DNA from: CAZEAP01 sp964510315
Lineage (GTDB): Bacteria; Planctomycetota; Brocadiia; SM23-32
Direction of reading: 5' to 3'
Assembly: GCA_964510315.1 (NCBI GenBank)
Contig: CAZEAP010000010.1
Span: 40,586-104,585, forward strand
Length of the DNA: 64,000 nt
The notes below the pieces were generated by a model, which did not search any database, was not told the origin of the DNA, and saw only the letters and a program-made list of their open reading frames with translations. The position numbers and the translations under genes were made by a program. Positions 35,164 through 43,622 of the stretch are shown piece after piece; the first letter of the stretch is position 1, and each line of letters opens with the position of its first letter.

Positions 35164-36219
35164 TCAGCTTTGCTCCGAACCGCCGGAGGCGGGCGCAGAG
35201 CTGATCTGCGCCCGCACTTGCCGTTCCGAAACCGCGCGCAGGTGTTCGGCGGCGGTTTCCGGCTCCATCGGATTTATGTAGAACCCGGTGCCCCACTCGA
35301 AACCGGCCACGTGGGTGACGCGGGGGATCACTTCGATGTGCCAGTGATAGTTCTCCGCCTCTTCGTGGTCCACCGGTGCCGTGTGAATGGCGAAGTTAAA
35401 CGGCGGGCCCTTCAAGCAGACATCCAGCCGGGCCAGGGCCTCGTGGAGCACCGCCGCCAGCGACTGCATCTGTTCGGGGCCAAGGTCCTGAAAGTGCTGA
35501 GAGTGTTCGGTGGGCAGAATACACATCTCGAACGGGAAACGGGCGGCATAGGTGCTGATAACCACGAAACCTTCACGGTCGATCACCATTCGCCGGCCGT
35601 GCTGTTTTTCCCTCTCGATGATGCTGCAGAACAGGCAACGCGAGTTCTGCCGGTAAAACTCCGCACAACCGCGCAGCTCCTCGGCCACCCGCTTCGGGAG
35701 GACCGGCACGGCAATCAATTGCGAATGTGCGTGCTCGATGCTGGCCCCGGCCCGGACGCCCACGTTCTTGAAGACCAGCACGTAGGAAACCCCATCGTCC
35801 CGGCTGAGCACCCTGGAGCGTTCGCACCAGGCCCTCACGACCAGCGCCAGGTCCTCCGGCGTCATCTCCGTGGGGCTGACAAGGTGTCGCGGAGACTCGA
35901 TCACGACTTCGTGGGCCCCGTGGCCGCCGACCGATCGATAGAGCCCGTCTCCGCCGCTGGTCACTTCGCTGTCCATTTCCAGCGCCGGGAACCGGTTGGG
36001 CACCACCCGCACCTGCCAGCCGGGGGTGTCGGGGGCCGTATCCGCCGGCCGAACCGCCATGACCTCCGGAGGGGTCCTGTCCTCATTACCTTCGCAAAAC
36101 GGACAGAATCCCCCCTTGCCGGTCCCACGCGGCACGTAGAAATCATGGGGTCGCGCCGCGCGCTCCACAGCGATGATCACCCACCGGCCAGAGGCCGGAT
36201 CCTGTCGAAGCTCCGCCAT
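35164..36219 (-). CDS. galT: Galactose-1-phosphate uridylyltransferase-family protein
   Basis: 351 residues, HIT superfamily. It swaps UMP between UDP-glucose and galactose-1-phosphate (or transfers AMP/UMP to a related sugar phosphate) through a uridylyl-His intermediate. Zinc-type Cys pairs occur in GFCPFCEGNED and CLFCSII; the catalytic HxHxQ is SIEHAHSQLIAVP, with Ala in place of the usual Pro; NYHWHIEVIPR closes the active site. First gene of the glycogen operon, suggesting supply of glucose-1-phosphate to GlgC. ATG 36219 follows GGGGCAAGG. A promoter lies 65 bp upstream. Confidence 0.9.
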   Translation of the reverse strand: MAELRQDPASGRWVIIAVERAARPHDFYVPRGTGKGGFCPFCEGNEDRTPPEVMAVRPADTAPDTPGWQVRVVPNRFPALEMDSEVTSGGDGLYRSVGGHGAHEVVIESPRHLVSPTEMTPEDLALVVRAWCERSRVLSRDDGVSYVLVFKNVGVRAGASIEHAHSQLIAVPVLPKRVAEELRGCAEFYRQNSRCLFCSIIEREKQHGRRMVIDREGFVVISTYAARFPFEMCILPTEHSQHFQDLGPEQMQSLAAVLHEALARLDVCLKGPPFNFAIHTAPVDHEEAENYHWHIEVIPRVTHVAGFEWGTGFYINPMEPETAAEHLRAVSERQVRAQISSAPASGGSEQS

Positions 36220-36283
36220 GCCTTGCCCCGTAAGCAACTCTGCCGAAGGATCACGGGATTCCTGTGCAGGCCCAGCAGATTGC

Positions 36284-36312
36284 ATTATAATGTGTCGCTC
36301 TCATCCCGGCAA
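36284..36312 (-). promoter_or_regulatory. Promoter of the galT-glg operon
   Basis: Minus strand: TTGCCG (36312-36307), 17-bp spacer, consensus TATAAT (36289-36284). Start near 36277, leader ~58 nt. No other convincing promoter is seen before 26.2 kb on this strand, so it may drive seven genes. Confidence 0.7.
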
Positions 36313-36390
36313 CATGCCCACGGCTCCGGCATCGCTGGAGTCGGTCGCTCCCGGTTCCGGCGCCGGAAGGGAGGCTCGCGGACTACGGCC

Positions 36391-37158
36391 ATGGATCTGT
36401 TCGACAGCCACGCCCACCTGAACGTGCCGGAGTTCCGGGACGATCTGGACGCCGTTCTGCGGCGAGCCGCCGACCTCGGAGTTCGACGCATCCTGTGCGT
36501 TGGAATCGACCTGCCCTCCTCGCGGCGGGCCGTTGAGCTGGCCGCGCGCCGGCCGGAGATGATCTGTGCGGCCGCCGGAATTCATCCCAACAGTTGCTCG
36601 GAGGCCGGGCCGGATGATTGGGCCGCACTGGCGGAACTGATCGCGCGGCCGGAAGTAGTGGCCGTGGGTGAGACGGGCCTGGACTTCTACCGCGAGCACG
36701 CGCCGCGCCCGGCCCAGATGGAGGGGTTCCGGCGTCACCTGGAACTCGCGGCGCGCCATGGGAAGCCGCTCATCGTGCACGCCCGCAAATCCGACCCCAC
36801 GCTGCTGGCGTTGCTCTCCGATGCGCCGGCAGCAACGGCCGGCGTTCGGCACTGCTTCGAGGGGGACAGCGAGGTTGCCCGGAGCTACCTGAATCTGGGG
36901 TTCTACGTCTCGCTCGCGGCGGCCGTCACCCGCCCCGGCTACAAGCGGCTGAAGGCGGCGGTCCGGGAACTGCCGGAGGACCGTCTGCTGGTGGAGACCG
37001 ACTGCCCGTGGCAGGTCCCGGCCGGGCGGTCGGAGAAGCGGAACGAGCCCGCCTTCCTGGAGGACGTCGTCCGCGCTGCGGCCGAACTCCGCGGCGAAGA
37101 GCCGTCTGGCCTGGCCGCACGCACGGCGGCCAACGCCGAAGCCCTGTTCGGCCCCTGA
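36391..37158 (+). CDS. tatD: TatD-family metal-dependent deoxyribonuclease
   Basis: 255 residues, complete TIM-barrel hydrolase. Metal ligands are visible in FDSHAHLNVPEF, VAVGETGLDFYREHA, PLIVHARKSD, RHCFEGD and LLVETDCPWQVP. Family enzymes act as 3'-5' exonucleases or in D-amino-acid tRNA quality control, in the cytoplasm. Start at ATG 36391; no strong ribosome binding site, only GGAAGGGAGG about 20 bp upstream. It is divergent from galT, separated by 171 bp containing the galT promoter. Confidence 0.93.
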   Translation: MDLFDSHAHLNVPEFRDDLDAVLRRAADLGVRRILCVGIDLPSSRRAVELAARRPEMICAAAGIHPNSCSEAGPDDWAALAELIARPEVVAVGETGLDFYREHAPRPAQMEGFRRHLELAARHGKPLIVHARKSDPTLLALLSDAPAATAGVRHCFEGDSEVARSYLNLGFYVSLAAAVTRPGYKRLKAAVRELPEDRLLVETDCPWQVPAGRSEKRNEPAFLEDVVRAAAELRGEEPSGLAARTAANAEALFGP

Positions 37159-37170
37159 GGCGGCCCGCTT

Positions 37171-37199
37171 TTGACCGATGGCCCCTGCTGTGCTAACTT
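37171..37199 (+). promoter_or_regulatory. Sigma-70-type promoter of gltX
   Basis: TTGACC (37171-37176), 17-bp spacer, TAACTT (37194-37199); leader of about 78 nt before gltX. Confidence 0.6.
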
Positions 37200-37283
37200 G
37201 AGTTTCCCGCCGGGGGTTCCGCTGTCGTTTCGGCGGGCCCCCTGCGGCGGGCACGCCCTGTAACTTGCCTGAAGAGGAGCATC

Positions 37284-38756
37284 ATGAGCGAGCACTTCGA
37301 GAGAGCACGCGTCCGCGCAGCGCCCTCGCCCACCGGCCCTCCCCACGTGGGGACGGCCTACATTGCACTGTTCGATTACGTCCACGCGCGCCGACACGGG
37401 GGCGATTTCGTGCTGCGGATTGAGGACACCGACCGGAAGCGCTCCACCCGCGAGAGCGAAGAGGCCATCGTCGAGTCCCTCAAATGGCTGGGTCTCCAGT
37501 GGGACGAAGGGCCGGACTGCGGGGGACCCTACGGTCCATACCGCCAGAGCGAAAGGGGCGATGTTTACAGCCGATATGCGGATCAGCTTCTGGAGAGGGA
37601 CCATGCCTACCGCTGTTTCTGCACGCCGGAGCGGCTTGACAGCATGCGCAAGCGCCAGCGCAAGGAGGGAGCGGCCGTCGGCTACGATCGCCGGTGCCGG
37701 GGCCTGACCCAAGAGGAGGCAGCCGCAAACCTGGAGCAGGGAATCCCGTTCACCGTCCGGCTGAAGGTGCCGCTAAAGGGCACGACGAGGTTCCGCGACC
37801 GGCTGAGGGGCGATATAACCGTTCAGAACACCGAACTCCAGGACCAGATACTGCTCAAAAGCGACGGTCTACCCACCTACCACCTGGCGAACGTGGTGGA
37901 CGACCACCTGATGAAGATATCGCACGTGATCCGGGCGGAGGAATGGATCAGTTCCACGCCGCTCCACGTGCTGCTCTACAGCGCTTTCGGGTGGGAGATG
38001 CCGGAGTTCATCCACATGCCGCTGCTGCGCAACAAGGACAAAACGAAAATCAGCAAGCGCAAAAACCCGACCTCGCTCCTCTGGTACCGGGAGCAGGGGT
38101 TCCTGCCGGAAGCCATGCTGAACTTCCTCGCCCTGCTGGGGTGGTCCATCGGCGAGCAGAGGGAAGTGTTTGTCCTGCCGGAGATGATCGAGGAGTTCTC
38201 CTGGGATGACGTAAAGACGACCGGACCGGTGTTCGACCTGGAGAAACTGGAGTGGCTCAACGGAGAACACATCCGGCGGATGCCCGCCGAGGCTCTTCTG
38301 CAGCGCATCCTGCGGCAACCTTATACCCGCCACGTGGACCAGCCGGTCGAGAAGATGCTGGAGATAACCCGGCTCATCCAGGAGCGCATCGAGAGGCTCA
38401 GCGAGTTCGACGAGCAGACCAATTTCTTCTTCGAGCGGGAGGAGTACGACCCCGAGGAACTGGTCCCCCGAAAGCAGGCTCCCGCTTTCCTCGGCCGGGC
38501 GCTGGACGGCCTCCTGGAGGAAATGGCGGCGTGCGAAGGATGGTCGGCCGAGCCGCTCGAAAACATCCTGCAGACACTGGCCGAACGGATGGAGTGCAAA
38601 CGGGGACCGCTCTACATGATCGTGCGCGTTGCCGTAACCTGCCGACGGGTCAGCACTCCCCTGTTCGAGACGATGGAGATACTCGGCCGGCAGGAGTGCC
38701 TGGAGCGCCTCCGGATCGCCCGGGAGAAGGCCCGCGGCCTCGCCGGCTCGCCGTAA
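37284..38756 (+). CDS. gltX: Glutamyl-tRNA synthetase
   Basis: 490 residues, class I aminoacyl-tRNA synthetase charging tRNA-Glu. The ATP site is APSPTGPPHVGTAY (HIGH-type) near residue 12 and KTKISKRKNP (KMSKS-type) near residue 255; RIEDTDRKRS and EEWISSTPLHVLLY are family blocks. The C-terminal anticodon-binding helical domain spans ~330-490. Length and organisation are normal. ATG 37284 has GAAGAGGAG 7 bp upstream. A tRNA-Glu(CTC) is at 4.6 kb; whether this enzyme is discriminating cannot be read here. Confidence 0.97.
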   Translation: MSEHFERARVRAAPSPTGPPHVGTAYIALFDYVHARRHGGDFVLRIEDTDRKRSTRESEEAIVESLKWLGLQWDEGPDCGGPYGPYRQSERGDVYSRYADQLLERDHAYRCFCTPERLDSMRKRQRKEGAAVGYDRRCRGLTQEEAAANLEQGIPFTVRLKVPLKGTTRFRDRLRGDITVQNTELQDQILLKSDGLPTYHLANVVDDHLMKISHVIRAEEWISSTPLHVLLYSAFGWEMPEFIHMPLLRNKDKTKISKRKNPTSLLWYREQGFLPEAMLNFLALLGWSIGEQREVFVLPEMIEEFSWDDVKTTGPVFDLEKLEWLNGEHIRRMPAEALLQRILRQPYTRHVDQPVEKMLEITRLIQERIERLSEFDEQTNFFFEREEYDPEELVPRKQAPAFLGRALDGLLEEMAACEGWSAEPLENILQTLAERMECKRGPLYMIVRVAVTCRRVSTPLFETMEILGRQECLERLRIAREKARGLAGSP

Positions 38757-38999
38757 GGGAACGGCCGCCTCCGCGGCCGGTCAGTTCCCGGGGCTTTCCG
38801 GCGGCGCTAAAGTGCGGAGAGGGGGAGGGATTTTCGGGGCGCCGATGCCGCTTGTCCAATGCGTGTGCCGCGTCCTAAGTGCTTCTCGGCAAGCCGCTTA
38901 ACGTCGGCCGCCTGCCTGCCCTTCCAGGCGGTTTTGAATTTGGGGTCCCCTCTGATTTAGCATCACAAATGTATCGGGTACCCACGCCGGGGCAGAATA

Positions 39000-40298
39000 A
39001 TGAAGACCGACGTGTCCCGCTTCCTGCGGGTCGTATTCGGGAACGTCTGGTTCCTGGTGTGCCTGCTCGCCGCAGGTTCCTGCTTCGCACTGGCCCTGCA
39101 ACTGCTTTTGCGCATCCCGCCGCTGGACGGGCCGGCGTTGACGAACCGGGTTGTCTTCGGGGTGCCGGCGCTTTTCGGCGGTCTGGCCGCCCTCTACGGC
39201 ATGGTGATCACCGCCGTGGGGAGCGTCCGCACCGACCGGCGCGAACGCCTGCGCGCCCGGCTGCGGGCGGCCCGAAGACGCCTGGGGGAGCTGGAGTCCA
39301 TCCGGCGCAGCCAGCGGAGCCGCATCGAAGAACTTTCCACGCTGCGTGAAGTGGCGACCGTTATCAACCAGGAGAGTGACTTCAGCATTATCGCTGAGAA
39401 GGTGCTGGAGCTGGTGGACGGCCTGCTGGAGCCGCTGAGCACAACCCTCCTTCTCCGTACCGGAGACCAGGGCAAGGCAAAGGCATTCGCGCACTATGCG
39501 GAGGGAACCTGTCGGAGCGGCAGGCGTGTGCGCTCGGTGTCTATCCCGCAGATCAGTCTCTCGGCGTTTGAGAGTCACAGCCTCATATGTCGCCTCCGCA
39601 ATGGTAAGCTCCAGGCGCTGGTGCCCCTGAAGGTGCAGGAAAGAATCCTGGGGGCCCTCCTGTGGATCTTCCCTGCCGACCCCTCGGAGGGGGTGGAGCA
39701 GGTGGACCATTTCAGCCGGACGCACCGTCGGGTGCTGCTGGAGATCTGTCGGCACATCAGCCTGGCGGTCAAGACCAAGTACCTCCACACCAGGGCGGTG
39801 GTGGACGGACTGACCGGCCTCTACTCGCGGAGCCACTTCGACCGCCGGCTGAAGGCGGCCCTGGACTTCGCCCGCCGGAACGGGGAGCCCTTCTCGCTCG
39901 TGCTGGTGGACATCGATCATTTCAAGCACATCAACGACCGGCACGGACACGCCAGCGGGGACCTGGTGCTGAACCGGCTGGCCGGGCGCATCCAGCGCAT
40001 CCTGCGCAAATACGACACGGCCTACCGTTACGGGGGCGAGGAGATAGCGGTTCTGCTGCCGGGCACGAACACGCGCCAGGCCGTCGAGATCGCAGAACGC
40101 CTCCGCAACACCGTCGGCAGCCAGAGGTTCCGGGGCAATGACGGGCAGCTCATCGAGGTGACGATCAGCCTGGGGGTGGCTCAGTTCGAGTCGGACGACG
40201 ACGGAGCCTCGATCTTCGAAAGGGCCGACAAGCGGCTCTACCGCGCGAAGCGGAACGGGCGTGACCGGGTGGTGCCGACCCCCGCCGCAGCCGCGTGA
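39000..40298 (+). CDS. Membrane-bound GGDEF diguanylate cyclase
   Basis: 432 residues. Two N-terminal membrane helices (WFLVCLLAAGSCFALALQLL; VFGVPALFGGLAALYGMVI) are followed by a basic coiled coil (~80-115), a GAF-type sensor domain (~120-255) and a GGDEF domain. The signature is YRYGGEEIAVLLPG, GGEEI, compatible with activity; an RxxD inhibitory site is not obvious upstream of it. It should make cyclic di-GMP at the membrane in response to a small ligand. ATG 39000 has only GGGGCAG upstream. No cyclic-di-GMP effector is adjacent. Confidence 0.9.
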   Translation: MKTDVSRFLRVVFGNVWFLVCLLAAGSCFALALQLLLRIPPLDGPALTNRVVFGVPALFGGLAALYGMVITAVGSVRTDRRERLRARLRAARRRLGELESIRRSQRSRIEELSTLREVATVINQESDFSIIAEKVLELVDGLLEPLSTTLLLRTGDQGKAKAFAHYAEGTCRSGRRVRSVSIPQISLSAFESHSLICRLRNGKLQALVPLKVQERILGALLWIFPADPSEGVEQVDHFSRTHRRVLLEICRHISLAVKTKYLHTRAVVDGLTGLYSRSHFDRRLKAALDFARRNGEPFSLVLVDIDHFKHINDRHGHASGDLVLNRLAGRIQRILRKYDTAYRYGGEEIAVLLPGTNTRQAVEIAERLRNTVGSQRFRGNDGQLIEVTISLGVAQFESDDDGASIFERADKRLYRAKRNGRDRVVPTPAAAA

Positions 40299-40313
40299 TC
40301 CCCGCCCCGCCGC

Positions 40314-41324
40314 TCACAGCAGGCCGGCGGTTTCCTCCAGCCCGAACATGACGTTCATGTTCTGGACGGCCTGCGAGGCGGCCCCCTTCATCAAGTTGTC
40401 GATGGCCGTGGTGACGATCAGCCTGTCACCCCGGAGGACCGCCGCAATGTCGCAATAGTTGGTGAAGCTGACCGCCTTTGTCCGCGGCTGTTCGGCTGCG
40501 GTCCGCACGCGCACGAACGGCTCCCCCGCGTAGAAGTCTTCGAGGACCTCCCGCAGCCCCGCCTCGCTCACCACTTTGGCAGCCGGGGCGAAGGTGGTTG
40601 CCAGGATGCCGCGGTCCATGGGGACGAGATGGGGAACGAAGGTGACGGTCGCCCCTTCGCCCCCGGCAAGCCCCAGAGCGTACTCCATCTCCGGCTGGTG
40701 GCGGTGGCCGGTGACGCTGTAGGCACGGACGTCCTCGTTGCACTCGCAGTACATGGAGCCGACGTCGGGCTTGTTGCCCCGGCCGCTCACGCCGCTCTTG
40801 GCGTCCACCACGACGCCCTCCGCCCGGGCCAGCCCCTCGCGCAGGAACGGAGCGAGTCCCAGCACCACCCCGGTGGGGTAGCAGCCGGGGTTGGCCACCA
40901 GGTCGGCCTCCGCGATCGAATCTCTGAACAGCTCGGGCAGGCCGTACACGCCCCGAGCCAGGTTCCCGGGGTCACCGTGCGCGCCGTACCATTCCTCATA
41001 GACCTCCAGGTCGCCGAGGCGGTAGTCGGCGCTGAAGTCAATGCAGCGCACGCCCGCTGCCAGGTATTGCGGAACGTAACCGTGTGCCACACCGTGCGGG
41101 AGGGTGAAGAAGGCGACTTCGGGGGGCTCCGGTCCGTCCTCGACGTGCAGACCGGAAAGCCGCATGTCGCAGATGCCTGCGAGTTCGCCGAATATGTCGG
41201 ATATAGGCGGGTTCCCCTCGCGCCGGCCCCCCAGGTGGACGATCTCCGCCTCCGGGTGAGGGGCGAGTAGCTTGATCAGTTCTCGGCTGGTATAGGCCGT
41301 GGCCCCGACAATGCTAACTTTCAT
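40314..41324 (-). CDS. argC: N-acetyl-gamma-glutamyl-phosphate reductase
   Basis: 336 residues. It reduces N-acetylglutamyl phosphate to the semialdehyde, third step of arginine synthesis. The NADP-binding start is VSIVGATAYTSRELIKLLA; the catalytic Cys is in ANPGCYPTGVVL near residue 145, and VTGHRHQPEMEYAL supplies the catalytic His. ATG 41324 has GGGAGC 11 bp upstream and overlaps the end of the FGGY-kinase gene by 11 bp, an odd metabolic pairing; no other arg gene is adjacent. It converges with the GGDEF gene, 15 bp apart. Confidence 0.95.
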   Translation of the reverse strand: MKVSIVGATAYTSRELIKLLAPHPEAEIVHLGGRREGNPPISDIFGELAGICDMRLSGLHVEDGPEPPEVAFFTLPHGVAHGYVPQYLAAGVRCIDFSADYRLGDLEVYEEWYGAHGDPGNLARGVYGLPELFRDSIAEADLVANPGCYPTGVVLGLAPFLREGLARAEGVVVDAKSGVSGRGNKPDVGSMYCECNEDVRAYSVTGHRHQPEMEYALGLAGGEGATVTFVPHLVPMDRGILATTFAPAAKVVSEAGLREVLEDFYAGEPFVRVRTAAEQPRTKAVSFTNYCDIAAVLRGDRLIVTTAIDNLMKGAASQAVQNMNVMFGLEETAGLL

Positions 41325-42864
41325 CTTTTTGTGCTCCCGCTTTCCAGTTTGTGCGATCCCAGCCCTGATAGAAGTCCGCCAGCGCCGGGCCGACGAGGCG
41401 ATAGTGCTCGTAGAGCTTCTCGTATTGGTCGGCCGCTTCCGACGGCTCCACCAGTTCGGCCTCGGCGGGGAGTTGTTTCTCTCCATCTCGGATGGAATCG
41501 AAGCGACCGGCACCGGTCCATGCGGCCACGGCGGCGCCGACAGCCGTGGCTTCGGCGCGCCCGCTGACGGCCAGGGGCAGACCGCAAACGTCGGCCCGCA
41601 GTTGGTTCCACAGGGGGTTGCGTGAGCCGCCCCCGACCACCCGGAGCCGCTCGGGGCGGAACTCGATGGCCTCAATCAGAATCTCCAGCGCGTCGCGCAA
41701 CTGAAAACACAGCCCTTCCAGCGCGGCCCGGTAGACATTGGCCCGCCCGGTGTTCAGCCCGAGACCCAACAGGGTCCCCTCCGTCCCGTACCTGCGGGAC
41801 GGCCCGGTGTCCGATACCAGGCTGGGGGCCATCATCAGACCTCCGGCGCCCGGCTGGACCCGGCGGGCTTCGCCGATCATGGTGCGGTAGGCTTCCTGCC
41901 GGTCCTCCAGTCCCGGATAAAAGTTCTCCCGCACCCACTCCAGGGCGCCCGATCCCATCATCAGAAGCTGGGGGTTATACAGGCCACGCGCGGCGTCCGC
42001 CTCGGTCAGGACGCCGCCCTCGAAGGCGCGATCCCCGTCGACCGGGGCGGGCGCCCTGAGCATGGCGATCTCCCAGGTCCCCGTGCTGAGAACGGCTTCC
42101 CGCGGCATCGCCCCGCTGCCCACGGCGGCGAACTGAGTGTCGTGCCCGGCTGCCGCAACAGGAGTGCCCTCCCGGAGGCCCGTCTCCCGGGCCGCCTCGG
42201 CGGTCAGCTCGCCGATCTTCTCGCCCGGATACACGAGGGGCGGGAAGAATGATTCCGTCACGCCCACCGCCCCGAGCAGCTCTTCCGACCACGTGCGCTC
42301 CGCCAGGTCGAGCATCATCATCGTCGAGGCGCTCGTGATGTCCAGGCTTCTGTTGCCGGTCAAAAGGAAGCTGAGCAGTCCGGGCATCATCAGCCACCTG
42401 TCGGCTCCGTCGAGGGCCTCCGGGTGGTTTTGCCGCAGCCAGGCCAGTTTGAACAACGTGTTAAACCGGATCACCTGGTAGCCGGTAATGCTGAAGAGGC
42501 GACGCGGGCCGATCCGTTCGGAAAGGCCTCGTGCGACCTCCGTTGTGCGGGGGCATTGCCAGGCGATGGGCGGATACGTCAGGCTGCCGTCGGCCCTCAC
42601 CGGAGCACCGTCCGCGCCCCAGGTGGTGACGGCCACGGCCTGCACGGCGCCGGCACTCACCTGCCCGACCACCTCCCTGCAGCCGGCGCAGACGCGCCGC
42701 CACAGCCCCTCCGGGTCCCAGACCAGCCAGTCCTCCCGGCCGCCGGGCTGGGGAACGGGCGCGTTGGGCCGGGAGGCGGCGCAGATCAGCTCGCCGCTTT
42801 CAGTCAGCGCCGCAACGTTGATATTGGTGGCACCGCAGTCCGCCACCAGGACGACTTCTTTCAC
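41314..42864 (-). CDS. FGGY-family carbohydrate kinase, L-fuculokinase-like
   Basis: 516 residues with the two actin-like domains of FGGY sugar kinases. ADCGATNINVAAL is the first phosphate loop; TTWGADGAPV, FNTLFKLAWLRQNHPE and AAGHDTQFAAVG (catalytic Asp) follow; STGTWEIAML and VVGGGSRNPLWNQLRADV bind ATP. DCGATN and FNTLFKL resemble L-fuculokinase more than rhamnulokinase or xylulokinase, but substrate is inferred. The fucosidase-like gene at 49.0 kb would provide fucose. Start ATG 42864; promoter 40 bp upstream. Confidence 0.85.
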   Translation of the reverse strand: MKEVVLVADCGATNINVAALTESGELICAASRPNAPVPQPGGREDWLVWDPEGLWRRVCAGCREVVGQVSAGAVQAVAVTTWGADGAPVRADGSLTYPPIAWQCPRTTEVARGLSERIGPRRLFSITGYQVIRFNTLFKLAWLRQNHPEALDGADRWLMMPGLLSFLLTGNRSLDITSASTMMMLDLAERTWSEELLGAVGVTESFFPPLVYPGEKIGELTAEAARETGLREGTPVAAAGHDTQFAAVGSGAMPREAVLSTGTWEIAMLRAPAPVDGDRAFEGGVLTEADAARGLYNPQLLMMGSGALEWVRENFYPGLEDRQEAYRTMIGEARRVQPGAGGLMMAPSLVSDTGPSRRYGTEGTLLGLGLNTGRANVYRAALEGLCFQLRDALEILIEAIEFRPERLRVVGGGSRNPLWNQLRADVCGLPLAVSGRAEATAVGAAVAAWTGAGRFDSIRDGEKQLPAEAELVEPSEAADQYEKLYEHYRLVGPALADFYQGWDRTNWKAGAQKDES

Positions 42865-42903
42865 GCCTTCTCACCCCTGCCGGAGAAACCGAACGGAGCA
42901 CAC

Positions 42904-42931
42904 ATTATAAAACGAGACCGTGCCGCTGCAA
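42904..42931 (-). promoter_or_regulatory. Promoter of the FGGY kinase-argC unit
   Basis: Minus strand: TTGCAG (42931-42926), 16-bp spacer, consensus TATAAT (42909-42904). Start near 42897, leader ~33 nt. Confidence 0.65.
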
Positions 42932-43002
42932 TCGCCCACATGTCCGAGTTGCTCCCACTTTTGATCGCCGGCCTCTCCACTCGCCCCACCCTTTGCGCCA
43001 CG

Positions 43003-43456
43003 GTACGCGTTTACCGTGGACGCTTTGGGAGTTGTGCCTGTTCGACAGCGGCAATCGGCCGTCGCCACGCGGTCCACTGCTCGGCATCCGGCCGCCGGGC
43101 TCTATAAGAGCCCGACATACCAGCCCAGGGCGCAGCCCTGGGAGAAATCGGCAATAAACCAACGAGCCCTGGAAGGGCGTGACATATTCGTTCAGGTTGA
43201 CAGACATCTCGCCATGTACCGGACGAGGCCTGGCTGCCCCGCGTATGTCTCGCCCCTACAGGGCTCAACCATTTTGGAGGCACGCCCAGGTCCCCAGGGC
43301 TACGCCCCGGGCTGGTATGTAACGCCCCTGCGGGGCTGCGGCGTGCCGTGTGCAGGAGGCGGCGCACTCCCTCGAAAGCTGCTCAATCGATGATCCGCGA
43401 AACGGCAAAGCCGCCGATTTGGACCCTTGCTGTCGCTCGGCACGGTAAACGCGTAC
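43003..43456. repeat. Hairpin-rich non-coding element bounded by a 16-bp inverted repeat
   Basis: A 16-bp inverted repeat (GTACGCGTTTACCGTG at 43003-43018 and its complement at 43441-43456) encloses 454 bp with no credible gene. Inside are at least six short hairpins: 43097-43113 (7-bp stem GGGCTCT), 43124-43142 (8-bp stem CCCAGGGC, loop GCA), 43166-43178 (GCCCT/AGGGC), a weaker one around 43252-43264, 43293-43311 (CCCAGGGC/GCCCCGGG, one mismatch) and 43324-43336 (GCCCC/GGGGC). The phrases around them (CCCAGGGC-nnn-GCCC...) are reused, like REP-type or MITE-like repeats. Confidence 0.6.
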
Positions 43457-43622
43457 GCGCCACGGTCTGGAGGGTCCTGGCGGGGGCCGGACGGGGAGCC
43501 CGCAAAACCGCGGCTACCCAGCCCCAAAAAGGGCCGGCGGCCCGTGAGGTTGGCGAGCCGGCGGGCATGAAGTAGAATGAACGGCGTCTCGTCCCCTCAT
43601 TCCCCAGGAAAACGAGGAGTGT

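Noticed and set aside
43097..43336. CRISPR array in the hairpin region
   Set aside because: The palindromes are short, differ in sequence and are not regularly spaced; no cas gene is in the window.
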